Shown: positions 9,536 to 17,710, counted from the first letter of the stretch. The stretch: DNA of 64,000 nucleotides from Solwaraspora sp. WMMD1047 (GCF_029626155.1 NZ_JARUBL010000001.1:7096501-7160500), one strand, 5' to 3'. Program-made: numbers and translations. The notes: a model not told the origin generated them from the letters alone.

Positions 9536-9784
9536 TATCGCGACCGGACGAGTTCCTGCCTCGTCTGCGGTATATGCCTTGCGCGTCGCCATTCTCTTCG
9601 GGTCCCAAACCAGCGCCGATGAAGCGGTGCGCCCCGAACGCCTGCCGACTGCCCGTGCCGGCCTGCAACAGCTTTGATGTCCGCCACGGTGCGTGATGCT
9701 CCCGGTTTTGGACCGCCTCGTCGCCGATCTCGGTCCCACCGCTGCATTGCGCCTAGGGTAATGCCCGGCGGCGCAGGCGGCTGC
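9536..9784. other. Intergenic stretch without identifiable gene
   Basis: Frames here are short, arginine-rich and inconsistent on both strands. I see no hairpin or RNA gene. It separates the ATPase gene from the decayed STAS gene. Confidence 0.4.
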
Positions 9785-10117
9785 TCACCGCTCACGCGGA
9801 GGGGTCTTGCCCTCATCGTCGCCGCCGAGCAGGGCGGGTACGCCGGTGACGTCGAGGACCCGCCGTGCCGGCGGGCTGGCAGTTGATCACCTCAGTCCGG
9901 ACGGCGTTGTCGCTGCTGCGGTGGTAGGTGTCTAGGAGCGTGCTGATGCCTCAGAATCCAGGAAGCTGACCCCGGCGAGTTCGGCGGTCAGCGTCGCCGA
10001 GTGGTGGTCCAAGGCCTCGCGGAGGCCCACACGGAACTCGTCGGCGGTGCAGGTGTCCACCTCGCCGGCCACGACCAGCCGCGTGCCCGTCTCGTCGGAC
10101 AGCATGCTGCTCGCCAA
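9785..10117 (-). pseudogene. STAS-domain anti-anti-sigma factor, frameshifted
   Basis: The N-terminal part is in one frame (TRLVVAGEVDTCTADEFRVG, then ELAGVSFLDSE), the middle in a second (GISTLLDTYHRSSDNAVRTE, then VINCQPA) and the end in a third (RRVLDVTGVPALLGGDDEG to the stop at 9785). In order they rebuild a complete STAS domain of about 110 residues, the normal length of SpoIIAA-like anti-sigma-factor antagonists, including the segment around the phosphorylatable serine (FLDS) and the C-terminal LDVTGVPALL helix. Two single-base shifts are needed, near 9945 and near 9875. It is either a recent pseudogene or an intact gene spoiled by sequencing errors. Confidence 0.65.
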
Positions 10118-10193
10118 GACAGCCGACGACCCTCACGGCGACTCGGCACCACCAAAAAAATCGACCGCGCCCGGTCGAGATTGATAAGCATTG

Positions 10194-10244
10194 GCCATAT
10201 CTTGCTCCGCAAGTTTGGCCGCCAATTGCCATATCTTGCTCCGC
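10194..10244. repeat. Direct repeat, 17 bp, 34-bp period
   Basis: GCCATATCTTGCTCCGC occurs at 10194 to 10210 and again at 10228 to 10244, with different bases between. It lies in non-coding DNA upstream of the decayed STAS gene. It could be a pair of regulator or recombinase binding sites, or a small tandem duplication. Confidence 0.6.
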
Positions 10245-10249
10245 GACCG

Positions 10250-10722
10250 AAGGCGCGTACGCAGATCCGGTAACCGGTGCTACAACTTGCTGGCTCCGGT
10301 CTGGCCTTTACGGGAACTGTCACCGTAACCGTGCTACGGGCACGGACCAGCCCGTACGGAACGGTACCGCACGGCACGGCCGGCGTGCAGCACCCGGGCT
10401 GCGACGACACGCGGCGCGGCCCGGGTGTCGGTGCCGTCCGCCTCGCCGCTGCGGGGCCGGTAACCCCTGCTCCCGGCGTTACCAGCCGCTACCCGTAGCG
10501 CCGTTGCACCCCACCGGGCGCCGGTAACGCCCCGGTGGGGAAACCGCTTCGACGCGAATGAGACGGCACGAACATGCCAACTTCCTCACCCCTATTTCCC
10601 GGCCCGTGCCGGTCTCTCTCGTCCCGTTCCACCGGGCGCCGGAAACGGCCGTTACCGGCGGCTACGGGCAACGCGGGTGGTAACGCCCGCGCGTCATTCT
10701 CAACCCACGGAAGGCGAACCCC
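10250..10722. other. Non-coding stretch rich in GGTAAC/GTTACC words
   Basis: No convincing gene. The words CCGGTAAC, CCGTAACC, GGTAACCCC, CGTTACC and GGTAACGCC recur on both strands at irregular spacing through this segment, together with the hairpin at 10509 to 10540. It lies upstream of two small genes and could be a replication, transfer or regulatory region of the element; this is inference. Confidence 0.3.
10509..10540. terminator. Imperfect hairpin
   Basis: CCCCACCGGGCG at 10509 to 10520 pairs with CGCCCCGGTGGGG at 10528 to 10540 with a single bulged C; the loop is CCGGTAA. No T-tract follows. Terminator-like. Confidence 0.4.
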
Positions 10723-10797
10723 ATGAACAGAACACAGCGGACCCGACGAGCGGCATTCACAGCGGAGGATGATGGCCACAAGCCGGACGACACCTGA
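10723..10797 (+). CDS. Small ORF, 24 residues, upstream of the conserved hypothetical gene
   Basis: ATG 10723 is preceded by GGAAGG at an eight-base spacing, a good ribosome binding site. It encodes MNRTQRTRRAAFTAEDDGHK followed by PDDT and overlaps the start of the next gene at 10769 in another frame. It could be a leader peptide coupling translation of that gene. Too short for any family assignment. Confidence 0.35.
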   Translation: MNRTQRTRRAAFTAEDDGHKPDDT

Positions 10798-11242
10798 CCC
10801 GCGCCGTCGCCCACGAGGCGACCGGTCGCCGGTTCCGGGCGCTGATGCACCGGACCGCGACCCCACACCCGACCATCTCCACGAGTCCACGACCGGCCAG
10901 CCCAACGCGCGGGGGGTGTTACAGCTGGCCACCCACCCCGTTACCGCCCGCACGACAGCCCGGATCCCACCCCGACCAGACCAACCAGCCACGTCCGGCC
11001 GCGACGGACGAGCCGGCGAGCAACCAGAAGTACAGGCGCTCATGCGGCAACGGCTCGCCGCGATGGCCGCACCCCGCGACACCGACGACCCCGAGTTGGC
11101 GGCGCTGCGGGCCATCCTGCGCGACGAGTCATTGATGGCACACGTCACCGCGAACGTGGACCGGTGGCCACCGCTCACGGCCGATCAGCGCGCCACCGTG
11201 GCCGCGCTGCTTGGCCGGCGTCGGTACCGCGACAGAAGGTGA
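10769..11242 (+). CDS. Conserved hypothetical protein of mobile elements
   Basis: 157 residues. The first 80 are proline/arginine-rich and low in information. The C-terminal 65 form a helical domain (EVQALMRQRLAAMAAPRDTD, LAALRAILRDESLMAHVTAN, VDRWPPLTADQRATVAALLG). A second, damaged copy of this domain lies at 17711 beside the integrase, so the family travels with such elements. ATG 10769 and 10772 are possible starts; GGAGG directly precedes 10769, which is unusually close, so translation is probably coupled to the 24-codon ORF. A strong hairpin follows the stop. Function unknown. Confidence 0.62.
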   Translation: MMATSRTTPDPRRRPRGDRSPVPGADAPDRDPTPDHLHESTTGQPNARGVLQLATHPVTARTTARIPPRPDQPATSGRDGRAGEQPEVQALMRQRLAAMAAPRDTDDPELAALRAILRDESLMAHVTANVDRWPPLTADQRATVAALLGRRRYRDRR

Positions 11243-11257
11243 GCGCTCCGCCTTCCC

Positions 11258-11292
11258 GCTTCCGCTTCCGTCGAGCAGGCGGAAGCGGAAGC
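11258..11292 (+). terminator. Strong hairpin after the conserved hypothetical gene
   Basis: GCTTCCGCTTCCG at 11258 to 11270 pairs perfectly with CGGAAGCGGAAGC at 11280 to 11292 around a nine-base loop. Position 16 bases after the stop at 11242 fits an intrinsic terminator without a T-tract. Confidence 0.65.
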
Positions 11293-11928
11293 AGGAGGTG
11301 ACCTCGCACGAATGGAATCTGCCCCCGCGGCAGCGCTGTTGACCGGGTCCGGCTGTCCTCTCCGCGAGGTCGGTGTTGCCACTGGCTTCCCGGCAGCACC
11401 AACGGGGCCGGCGCGGGCGGTATCGCCGCCTGGCGCGCTGCGGATCGGACGGCGCGACGCGAGACTTTAACGCGGAACGGGCCGTGGGTGGCAGCAGGGG
11501 CGGAGGGCCTTGGTGTTTCGCGGGCAGTAGGTGGCTGTCTCGCTTGTGGTGTTGGTAGCGCCGCTGCGCTGTGATGGCGGTGGACGGTCGCCCTTGTCGC
11601 AGAGCATCCGGAGGCGGTAGTGCTCCCCGGAGGGCCGGTTGCGTCTCTTGGCTCACCGGCCGCTAAGGCTGGGCTTTCCGAACGGGGGCGAGGGGTGGAT
11701 CTGCTGACGGTTCGGCGCCAGGCGGAGATGTCCGTGTTGAACAGAGTTGGAAGTATTAGTTGATTTCGGCATCTATCTGCGGATAGAGGCGACTTCGGAG
11801 TTGTGCGATATGACGGTTGGCACCGTGGCACACATTGACGACGAATACTGGCCGTGCTTGTGTTGTTTCGACTAGTCATCATCGAGGCCATGCGCATGTG
11901 TCATCCGTCGTGAAGATCGGAGTATCGC
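11293..11928. other. Intergenic region, no gene identified
   Basis: About 640 bases. Frames on the minus strand are open but arginine/serine/proline-rich and unlike real proteins. The last 150 bases become AT-richer (around 11745 to 11930, including AGTATTAGTTGATTT) and probably contain the promoter of the secreted-protein operon. Confidence 0.4.
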
Positions 11929-12312
11929 ATGAGACGATTGGCGGCGGTCGCGATGGCGGCCGTCTGCGTGGTTTCCGTTGTCGCTGTTTCTAGTCCCGCG
12001 TGGGCGAATCCGTCGGGTTGTTCCCAGGGCAATACCACGATCAGCCAGAGTGGCGGCTACATGACCGCGTGGAACGACGCAGAATGTTCTTCGAGCGCGA
12101 CTCGCACCTTCCGCATCGAGATCAAGAGGGACGTGGCGGTCCTGCCCGACCCCGTGGTGTCCAGCTACGATGACTATTGGACGGGCAAGTTCTACTATGC
12201 TGAGACCAGCAGTTGTGACGGCGGCCGGAGCGCCAACTACTACGGTCGTTCGTTTTTCACGTCCCATCCAACCTACGTGGACACCAGCAATCTCATGGTG
12301 AACACCTGCTGA
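11929..12312 (+). CDS. Small secreted protein with four cysteines
   Basis: 127 residues. A classical Sec signal peptide (MRRLAAVAMAAVCVVSVVAV, then SSPAWA) predicts cleavage after residue 26. The mature chain of about 100 residues has exactly four cysteines (31, 53, 96 and the last residue 127), is rich in Ser/Tyr/Thr, and ends in cysteine, which suggests two disulphides and a compact extracellular domain. GGAG lies eight bases before the ATG. It is followed after 24 bases by an ABC ATPase and two overlapping membrane-protein genes. No family recognised. Possible roles are a secreted effector, a peptide handled by the transporter, or a sensor; all are inference. Confidence 0.7.
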   Translation: MRRLAAVAMAAVCVVSVVAVSSPAWANPSGCSQGNTTISQSGGYMTAWNDAECSSSATRTFRIEIKRDVAVLPDPVVSSYDDYWTGKFYYAETSSCDGGRSANYYGRSFFTSHPTYVDTSNLMVNTC

Positions 12313-12336
12313 CCTGATGTGATCGGGGGGCCTGCC

Positions 12337-13092
12337 ATGGAAGAGGCGGCGCTTGGGCGCGGACTGGCCCAGCGGTACGGGAAGCGGAATGTGTTTCGCG
12401 ATCTCGATATTGTCGTTCCGCCAGGGGTGACGGTTCTGCTGGGGCCGAATGGTGCGGGAAAGACGACACTGTTGCACACCATCGTGGGTCTCAAGCGTCC
12501 GGTGGCGGGAAGTCTTCACGTTCTCGGTTGTGATGTGCTGCGTCGCGGCGGTCTTCGGGCCGTCGCGGCGCGGGTCGGTTTCCTGCCGCAGGTTGTGTCG
12601 CACTATCCCGGTTACACCGTCCGGGAGTTCGTCACCTACGCCGCCTGGCTCAAGGGGGTACCCGGGCGGACCATCGGCGCGAAGGTGGATCGGGCGCTCG
12701 GCTTGATGAGCCTGTCCGGGCGGGCCGGATCCCGGATGGGCAGCCTGTCGGGTGGGCTGCTGCGCCGGGCCGGGATCGCGCAGGCGATCGTGCATGAACC
12801 GGCGCTGCTCATCCTCGACGAGCCGGCCGCAGGGCTCGACCCCGCGCAGCGCATCGAACTGCGCCGCGTCCTGCGAACGATCGCCGGTGAGTCCTCGGTG
12901 CTGGTCAGCACGCATGTGGTGGACGATGTGCGGCATGTCGCGGACACCATCGTCGTGCTCCGTGAGGGCGCGGTGGCGTTCACCGGGACGGTCGCCGGGC
13001 TGGAAGGTCTGGCCGGGCCGGGGGTGGACGGGGACAGCGATCTGGAACGCGGCTACCTGACCGCGTTGCGGCGCCCGGGGGTGCCCTCGTGA
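12337..13092 (+). CDS. ABC transporter ATP-binding protein
   Basis: About 251 residues from ATG 12337, chosen because GGGGGG lies seven bases upstream; the frame also contains an ATG at 12319. Walker A GPNGAGKTT (near residue 36), Q-loop region FLPQ, signature LSGG (in GSLSGGLLRR), Walker B LLILDEPAAGLD and H-loop STHVVDD are all present, so the ATPase should be active. The length and single domain fit the DrrA/CcmA-type exporter ATPases that pair with separate permeases. The stop overlaps the next start (GTGA), so translation is coupled to the permease. Confidence 0.88.
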   Translation: MEEAALGRGLAQRYGKRNVFRDLDIVVPPGVTVLLGPNGAGKTTLLHTIVGLKRPVAGSLHVLGCDVLRRGGLRAVAARVGFLPQVVSHYPGYTVREFVTYAAWLKGVPGRTIGAKVDRALGLMSLSGRAGSRMGSLSGGLLRRAGIAQAIVHEPALLILDEPAAGLDPAQRIELRRVLRTIAGESSVLVSTHVVDDVRHVADTIVVLREGAVAFTGTVAGLEGLAGPGVDGDSDLERGYLTALRRPGVPS

Positions 13093-14345
13093 CCCTGATC
13101 GGTATCGAGCTGCGCCGAGGGCCGGGCCTGTGGACCCTGCCCGTGCTGACGGTGGTCGGTGTGTTCATGGCCCGCGCGCAGTTGAGCACGGACACCGTCT
13201 GGTCGTATGCCACGGGCGCGGTGACGAGCGCCCCGATGTTGATGGCCCCGCTGGCGGTGGGCGTCGCCGCGTGGGCCGGGGGCCGCTCCCAGCGTCGCGG
13301 AGTACGCCATGCCTGGCTGCTGGCCGGGCGCGATCCGGTACAGGCGCCACTGATCGAGGCCGGTGTGCTGGTGGCCTGCGCCGCCGTGGCGTACATCCTG
13401 GTCGCTGTGGTGACGCTGCTACCCACGGCGGCTGCCGCGACGTGGGGCGGCCCGTTCTGGTGGTGGCTGGCCTCAGCCGGGGCCGGGTTCGCGGCCATGG
13501 TCGCTGTCGCCTACGGCGTGGGGGTGCTGGTGCCGGGCCGATTCACCCCGTTCGCCGTCGCGCTGCTCACTTACCTGGCCACAACCTGGAACCTCGGCAA
13601 CAGCGGCGCCGACTACGCGATGTTCCCGACTACCGTCGAGTTGATCGCACCGTTCAACGCACCGCACACCCCGACAATGCGAGGGCAGGTGCTGTGGTTC
13701 ACCGGCTCGGCACTGTCGGCCCTCACGCTGATCACTGTCAAGGTCCGCTCGTCTGCTTGGCTGATGTTCCCTGCGGTCGCGCTGTCAGTCACCCTGACCG
13801 CCGCCGGCGCCGCCTTGATCGTCAACGAGAACGGCCGCTACGTCGACCTGAACCGTCACATCACCTGGTCCTGCACGGGTAATTCACCCCAGGTGTGCAT
13901 CCACCCCGCCTTCGCCACCAGCCTCCCCGCGATCAGTGAACAGGCACAGGCCATCGAGCGGCGGCTGACCTCCACGCCTTTCGCCATCACCCGGGTCGAG
14001 CAGCGACCCCGAGGCGTCGGCGGCCAACCCACCCCCGGCGCCGTCGCCTACGCACTCGACACACCCACCGCCGACCACTACCACCGCGCCGGGCTCGACA
14101 TCGCCATCGCCGCCCTCGGCGTCGACTCCTGCGCTCGCAGACGCGACACCGACGCCCACGCCATGGCCCAACTGCTCGTCGCCTGGACCGTCGGCGACGA
14201 GACACTGTTCACCCCCCGCGACCCCATCCAACAACAGGCGAGACACCAGTTCCTCAACCTCCCGCTGACCGGACAACAGCAATGGCTGACCACCCACGCC
14301 AACGCCATCCGCACCTGTTCCCTGACTTCCCACACGTTCACATGA
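13089..14345 (+). CDS. ABC transporter membrane protein with extracytoplasmic C-terminal domain
   Basis: 418 residues, GTG start overlapping the ATPase stop. About six hydrophobic segments occupy residues 10 to 255 (for example VLVACAAVAYILVAVVTLLP and FTPFAVALLTYLATTW). After the last one comes a soluble domain of about 160 residues with a cysteine pair (SCTGNSPQVC, followed by IHPAF) and a further cysteine near residue 350. This large tail is unusual for a DrrB-like permease and probably faces outside, where the operon's secreted protein would also be. The end overlaps the next gene by four bases (ATGA). Transport substrate unknown. Confidence 0.72.
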   Translation: MTLIGIELRRGPGLWTLPVLTVVGVFMARAQLSTDTVWSYATGAVTSAPMLMAPLAVGVAAWAGGRSQRRGVRHAWLLAGRDPVQAPLIEAGVLVACAAVAYILVAVVTLLPTAAAATWGGPFWWWLASAGAGFAAMVAVAYGVGVLVPGRFTPFAVALLTYLATTWNLGNSGADYAMFPTTVELIAPFNAPHTPTMRGQVLWFTGSALSALTLITVKVRSSAWLMFPAVALSVTLTAAGAALIVNENGRYVDLNRHITWSCTGNSPQVCIHPAFATSLPAISEQAQAIERRLTSTPFAITRVEQRPRGVGGQPTPGAVAYALDTPTADHYHRAGLDIAIAALGVDSCARRRDTDAHAMAQLLVAWTVGDETLFTPRDPIQQQARHQFLNLPLTGQQQWLTTHANAIRTCSLTSHTFT

Positions 14346-14962
14346 CCGGCCCACGCCTGCTCCTGAAATCCCGCCGGACAGCGCCGCTCCTGCTAGCAGC
14401 CGTCGCCGTCGCCGTCGCCTCCCGAGAATTCGGCGGCCAGCACCTGCTCATCGGCGCCACCCAACCGGTCCCGCTGCCGTGGGCCGCGCTCCTGCCCGCG
14501 ATCACCGCCTACCTCACCGCCGTCGCGGCCTGGTCGACCCTGCCGCTACAGGAACACCTCGCCGTCCACCGCACCGACCGCTACGACCTGCTCCACCTCA
14601 CCACTGCCGCCCTCATCGGCGCCACACTGGTCGCCTGGGCTGCCCAACCACTCACCGGCACCATCACCACGCAAGGCGCCGTCCGCAACTACCTCGGACT
14701 CCTCGGCTACTCCCTGATCGGCATCGCCGTCTTCCACCCCACCATGGGCTGGACCATCCCCACCACCCTGCTCACCACCGGCCTCGTCACCGCCGGCACC
14801 CGCACCAACCTGCCCCTACTGGACTGGCCCGCCCGCCCCGACAACAACCCCACCTCCTGGACCATCAGCACCACAATCCTCCTCACCGGCCTAGCCACCT
14901 TCACCAGCCACAACCGCCGACGCGCACTCGCGGCGCGAACAGCCCGCACCCAACCCGAGTAA
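14342..14962 (+). CDS. Polytopic membrane protein of the ABC operon
   Basis: 206 residues from ATG 14342, inside the ATGA overlap with the upstream permease; a longer frame from 14282 would be read-through. Five or six hydrophobic segments (LLLAAVAVAVA, ALLPAITAYLTAVAAW, TAALIGATLVAWAA, YLGLLGYSLIGIAVF, TILLTGLATF). It is probably the second membrane subunit of the transporter. It ends just 46 bases before the insertion sequence, so any further downstream gene of the operon may have been separated by that insertion. Confidence 0.68.
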   Translation: MTGPRLLLKSRRTAPLLLAAVAVAVASREFGGQHLLIGATQPVPLPWAALLPAITAYLTAVAAWSTLPLQEHLAVHRTDRYDLLHLTTAALIGATLVAWAAQPLTGTITTQGAVRNYLGLLGYSLIGIAVFHPTMGWTIPTTLLTTGLVTAGTRTNLPLLDWPARPDNNPTSWTISTTILLTGLATFTSHNRRRALAARTARTQPE

Positions 14963-15008
14963 TTCCTCAGAATGACTAGCCTCCACGGGAATCCGACGAC
15001 CGCAACCC

Positions 15009-15033
15009 TGGGCTTGACCCGGTTTCACGGACA
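15009..15033. repeat. Left terminal inverted repeat of the IS3 element
   Basis: 25 bases, pairing with 16303 to 16327 at 23 of 25 positions; starts with TG. Preceded by the target duplication ACCC. Confidence 0.85.
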
Positions 15034-15050
15034 GGGTCGGTAAGTTGATC

Positions 15051-15950
15051 TCACGCTACCTTGCTGACGGGCCTGCTGGAGTAGGCGGCGGCTTCGTATT
15101 CGGCCGGGCTGAGGTAGTCCAGGGTGGAATGGCGGCGGCGGGTGTTGTACCAGCCCTCGGTCCAGTCGAAGATCGCCGCACGCGCGGCAGCGCGGGTCGG
15201 CCACGCCCGCCGGTCGAGTAGTTCGGTTTTGATCGTGGCGAAGAACGATTCCGCGACGGCGTTGTCCCAGCATTGACCCCGGGCGCCGACCGACAGCAGC
15301 ACCTGATGCTGGCTGGCGAGTCGGGCGTACTGGGTGCTGGTGTATTGACATCCACGGTCGCTGTGAAAGATCACCGGACCGGTCGGACGCCGGCTGGTGA
15401 GCGCGTTTGTCAGGGCTTGGGCAGGCAGGTCGGTACGGAGGTGGTCGGCGGTGGCCCAGCCGACCACCCGCCGCGACGCGATGTCGATCACGGTGGCGAG
15501 GTACAGCCAGCCCTCCCAGGTGTGGATGTAGGTGATGTCGCCGCACCAGCGGGTGTCGACCTGGCCGGCGGCGACGTCGAAGTCCCGACCGATCAGGTCC
15601 GCCGACAACGCCGCACCCGGGTCGGGCACGGTCGTGGTCCGCCACCGCTTCGGCGTGCGGCCGCACAGCCCGACGCCCCGCATCAGCCGGGCGACCCGCT
15701 TGCGGGAGTGCCGCCGACCCTGGGCGGCGAGTTCGGCCCGGACGCGGGGTGCGCCGTAGGTGCCGGCCGAGCCGGCGTGGATGTCTGTGATACGGGCAGT
15801 CAGGTCGGCGTCGTCGCGTTCCCGCCGCGACGGGCCACCGGTGCGGTGCTGGTAGTAGGCGGACCGGGAGACCTCCAGCAGCTCGCAGGAACGCTTCACG
15901 TTCCCGCCGGGCCGCGCCTTCTCCGCCTCGATGAACGGGTACACGTTCAC
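15051..15950 (-). CDS. IS3-family transposase OrfB (DDE integrase domain)
   Basis: 299 residues. An N-terminal HTH_21-like segment (CELLEVSRSAYYQHRTGG to TYGAPRVRAEL) precedes the rve catalytic core with D in WCGDITYI, D in IFHSDRGCQY and E in AVAESFFATIKTE, giving an intact DDE triad with the characteristic D-35-E spacing. It catalyses strand transfer of the element. The GTG start overlaps the OrfA stop (GTGA), so it may be made by coupling or as an OrfAB fusion by frameshifting. Confidence 0.95.
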   Translation of the reverse strand: MNVYPFIEAEKARPGGNVKRSCELLEVSRSAYYQHRTGGPSRRERDDADLTARITDIHAGSAGTYGAPRVRAELAAQGRRHSRKRVARLMRGVGLCGRTPKRWRTTTVPDPGAALSADLIGRDFDVAAGQVDTRWCGDITYIHTWEGWLYLATVIDIASRRVVGWATADHLRTDLPAQALTNALTSRRPTGPVIFHSDRGCQYTSTQYARLASQHQVLLSVGARGQCWDNAVAESFFATIKTELLDRRAWPTRAAARAAIFDWTEGWYNTRRRHSTLDYLSPAEYEAAAYSSRPVSKVA

Positions 15951-16258
15951 CGGGTCTCCCGCACGAAGAAAGCCGTGGCCCGTTTGAGGATGTCAACATC
16001 CTCGCGTAGCCGGCGGTTCTCCCGCCGCAGCCGCGCCAACTCGTCGCGTTCCTCGCTGGTCAACCCGTCCGACCGGGTGCCGGCGTCGAGGTCGGCCTGC
16101 CTGACCCACTCGCGTACCGCGGTCTCGGTCAGGTCGAAGTCCCTCGCGACCTGCACGATCGTCCGGTCACCCCGCCGGCATACCTCGACGATCTCCGCCT
16201 TGAACTCCGGCGTGAACGCCCTGCGCGGCCGGCGTGGTTTCTTGCCCATGCCTTCCAT
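15947..16258 (-). CDS. IS3-family transposase OrfA
   Basis: About 103 residues from ATG 16258, preceded by GGGAGG at nine bases; the frame is open up to 16312, which would run to the inverted repeat. A helix-turn-helix (FTPEFKAEIVEVCRRGDRTI, QVARDFDLTETAVREWVRQA) and a C-terminal leucine-zipper-like helix (RDELARLRRENRRLREDVDI) are typical of IS3 OrfA, which binds the ends and pairs with OrfB. Confidence 0.92.
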   Translation of the reverse strand: MEGMGKKPRRPRRAFTPEFKAEIVEVCRRGDRTIVQVARDFDLTETAVREWVRQADLDAGTRSDGLTSEERDELARLRRENRRLREDVDILKRATAFFVRETR

Positions 16259-16302
16259 GATGAACATCCTCCCGAGGAGCACACAGCCCCTCTGATCTGG
16301 GA

Positions 16303-16327
16303 TGTCCGTCAAACCGGGTCAGGCCCA
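16303..16327. repeat. Right terminal inverted repeat of the IS3 element
   Basis: Complement of the left end with two mismatches; ends in CA and is followed by ACCC. Confidence 0.85.
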
Positions 16328-17126
16328 ACCCGGACAGCTTCGCCGGCAGCGCGGGCAACCCCTCCCGGAAAGCGACGGCAACGCCTCACCTCCCGGGTGA
16401 GGCCGGGAAAGGTCTGGTGGGGTGTGGCTGCCACGACGCTGGTGGGTCGGTGGAGGGCAAGCCGGCCCCGCTACGTCGAACCGTCGACCCCGACGGGCCG
16501 ACGTAGCCGGCGGGCGACGTCGTCCAGGGCGAGCATCCAGCAGTCCGCCGGGCCTACTCGCGTAGCCCAGACTGTTGGTGGCTTGTCTTGCCGGTTGGCG
16601 GACGTCCGGTCCCGCTATCAATATGTCCGTTATAAGACAGAAGAGCGTTTCACCTTATCGATCGTTAACCTCGAATGTGGGGTCGGTGGCTGTGTGGCTC
16701 CCTCGGCCACCGGCCCCGCCTGATGCGGCCTTGGAGTGCATCAGGGCCGGTCGAGGGCCCGCCAAGGGCTGGGGGGCAGGGGCTGGTGCGGCAGTTACCC
16801 GCTCGTTGTGTGCGCCGGACTGTCAGGGTGGCGGTAGCCGGTGGTGGTGGTGTTGGCGTGGAGGGTGAAGCGGGCGTCGTCGACGAGGCGGTCGACGCGT
16901 ACGGAGCGGCCGTCACGCAGAGCCCATGCACAGGTGGGACCGGTCGGTGACGGTGGGGGCGTGGCGCATGGCGTCGGTGGTGGTGCCGGCGGCGCGCACC
17001 CTCTCTCCCACGAAGTGAAGACGGATCTAAGGTTGCAAGCATGTCATCCGACTCCAGAGGGATTTTGGCCCCTACGAGGAGATCGAACCTCGACATGTAG
17101 CGGCGGCTGCTCGCCTGACCGCTGCG
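16328..17126. other. Degenerate region with gene fragments
   Basis: No intact gene. On the minus strand an N-terminal-like piece starts at ATG 17096 (MSRFDLLVGAKIPLESDDML), and another frame further on reads TCAWALRDGRSVRVDRLVDD then ARFTLHANTTTTGYRHPDS before a stop near 16798, as if one gene had been broken by frameshifts. A 9-bp inverted repeat GCTACGTCG/CGACGTAGC lies at 16470 and 16499. The rest shows nothing I can assign. Confidence 0.35.
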
Positions 17127-17462
17127 ATGACCGTAATGTCGCCCCTATCCGTGATGACCATCATTGGCGCCGGGTACCACATGGCGACGATTGCCGGGGC
17201 GACTGCCAAGGCGAGCGAGTTCCCGGACTTGGTCGACCACCACACGACCTTCGAAGAGCCAGCGATCTTCACCCACGACACTGTCGAGTTCCTGGCCCGC
17301 TACATGGAAAGTTTGGCTGAGTCGGCGCGTCGGCGCCCGCACCGGTATACCTACCGCGATCCAGACGAGTTGGCGCACTGGATGGACCGGTGCGCGAAGG
17401 ATCTTCGGACTGCAGCGGCCACCATCAGGGACCAGCCGAAGAATCGGCCCTTGGAGCAGTAG
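17127..17462 (+). CDS. Hypothetical protein, 111 residues
   Basis: An open frame with balanced amino-acid content (KASEFPDLVDHHTTFEEPAI, EFLARYMESLAESARRRPHR, DELAHWMDRCAKDLRTAAAT). The C-terminal half is helical and charged. ATG 17127 has no obvious ribosome binding site; ATG 17154 is an alternative. It is not part of an evident operon. No family recognised. Confidence 0.45.
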   Translation: MTVMSPLSVMTIIGAGYHMATIAGATAKASEFPDLVDHHTTFEEPAIFTHDTVEFLARYMESLAESARRRPHRYTYRDPDELAHWMDRCAKDLRTAAATIRDQPKNRPLEQ

Positions 17463-17710
17463 CCCGTTCAGGTGGGCGCCCGGCTGTTCCCTTCGACCGC
17501 TCTGCGTGCGGTCCAACCGCTGCGGAGCGGTCCGCGTGTCGCTGCCTGTCGGGGCCGGCGACGGGCGAGACATCCCACCTCCGCCCGACATGCCGTTTGG
17601 CGGCAAGCGCCAAGGGACGGAACAGTCGGTAGCCCACGCGGCTCTGTGGTAGGGCCGTTCCCGGCCAGAGCGGGCGGACCAGTCAGGCCGGGCGGAACCG
17701 GCCGGTGGGC
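17463..17710. other. Intergenic region, no gene identified
   Basis: Only short inconsistent frames. The last part (from about 17650) may be the decayed 5' portion of the pseudogene that follows. Confidence 0.35.

Larger units (their letters stand above)
15009..16327 (-). mobile_element. Complete IS3-family insertion sequence, 1319 bp
   Basis: Two overlapping transposase genes (orfA, orfB) lie between inverted repeats that begin TG and end CA, as is usual for IS3 elements. The left end is TGGGC-T-TGACCCGGTTTCACGGACA and the right end, read inward, differs at two positions. ACCC directly flanks both ends (15005 to 15008 and 16328 to 16331), fitting a 4-bp target duplication. All parts needed for transposition look intact, so it may be a recent arrival. 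Confidence 0.9.

Noticed and set aside
11872-12936. A 354-codon minus-strand frame over the secreted-protein and ATPase genes
   Set aside because: The plus strand encodes a signal peptide and complete ABC motifs; the minus frame has none.
17060-17096. GAGGTTCGATCTCC-like tRNA T-arm on the minus strand
   Set aside because: Stem pairing fails for a 7-base T-loop and no acceptor, anticodon or D-arm is present; the same bases read as MSRFDLLVGAK at the start of a decayed gene.
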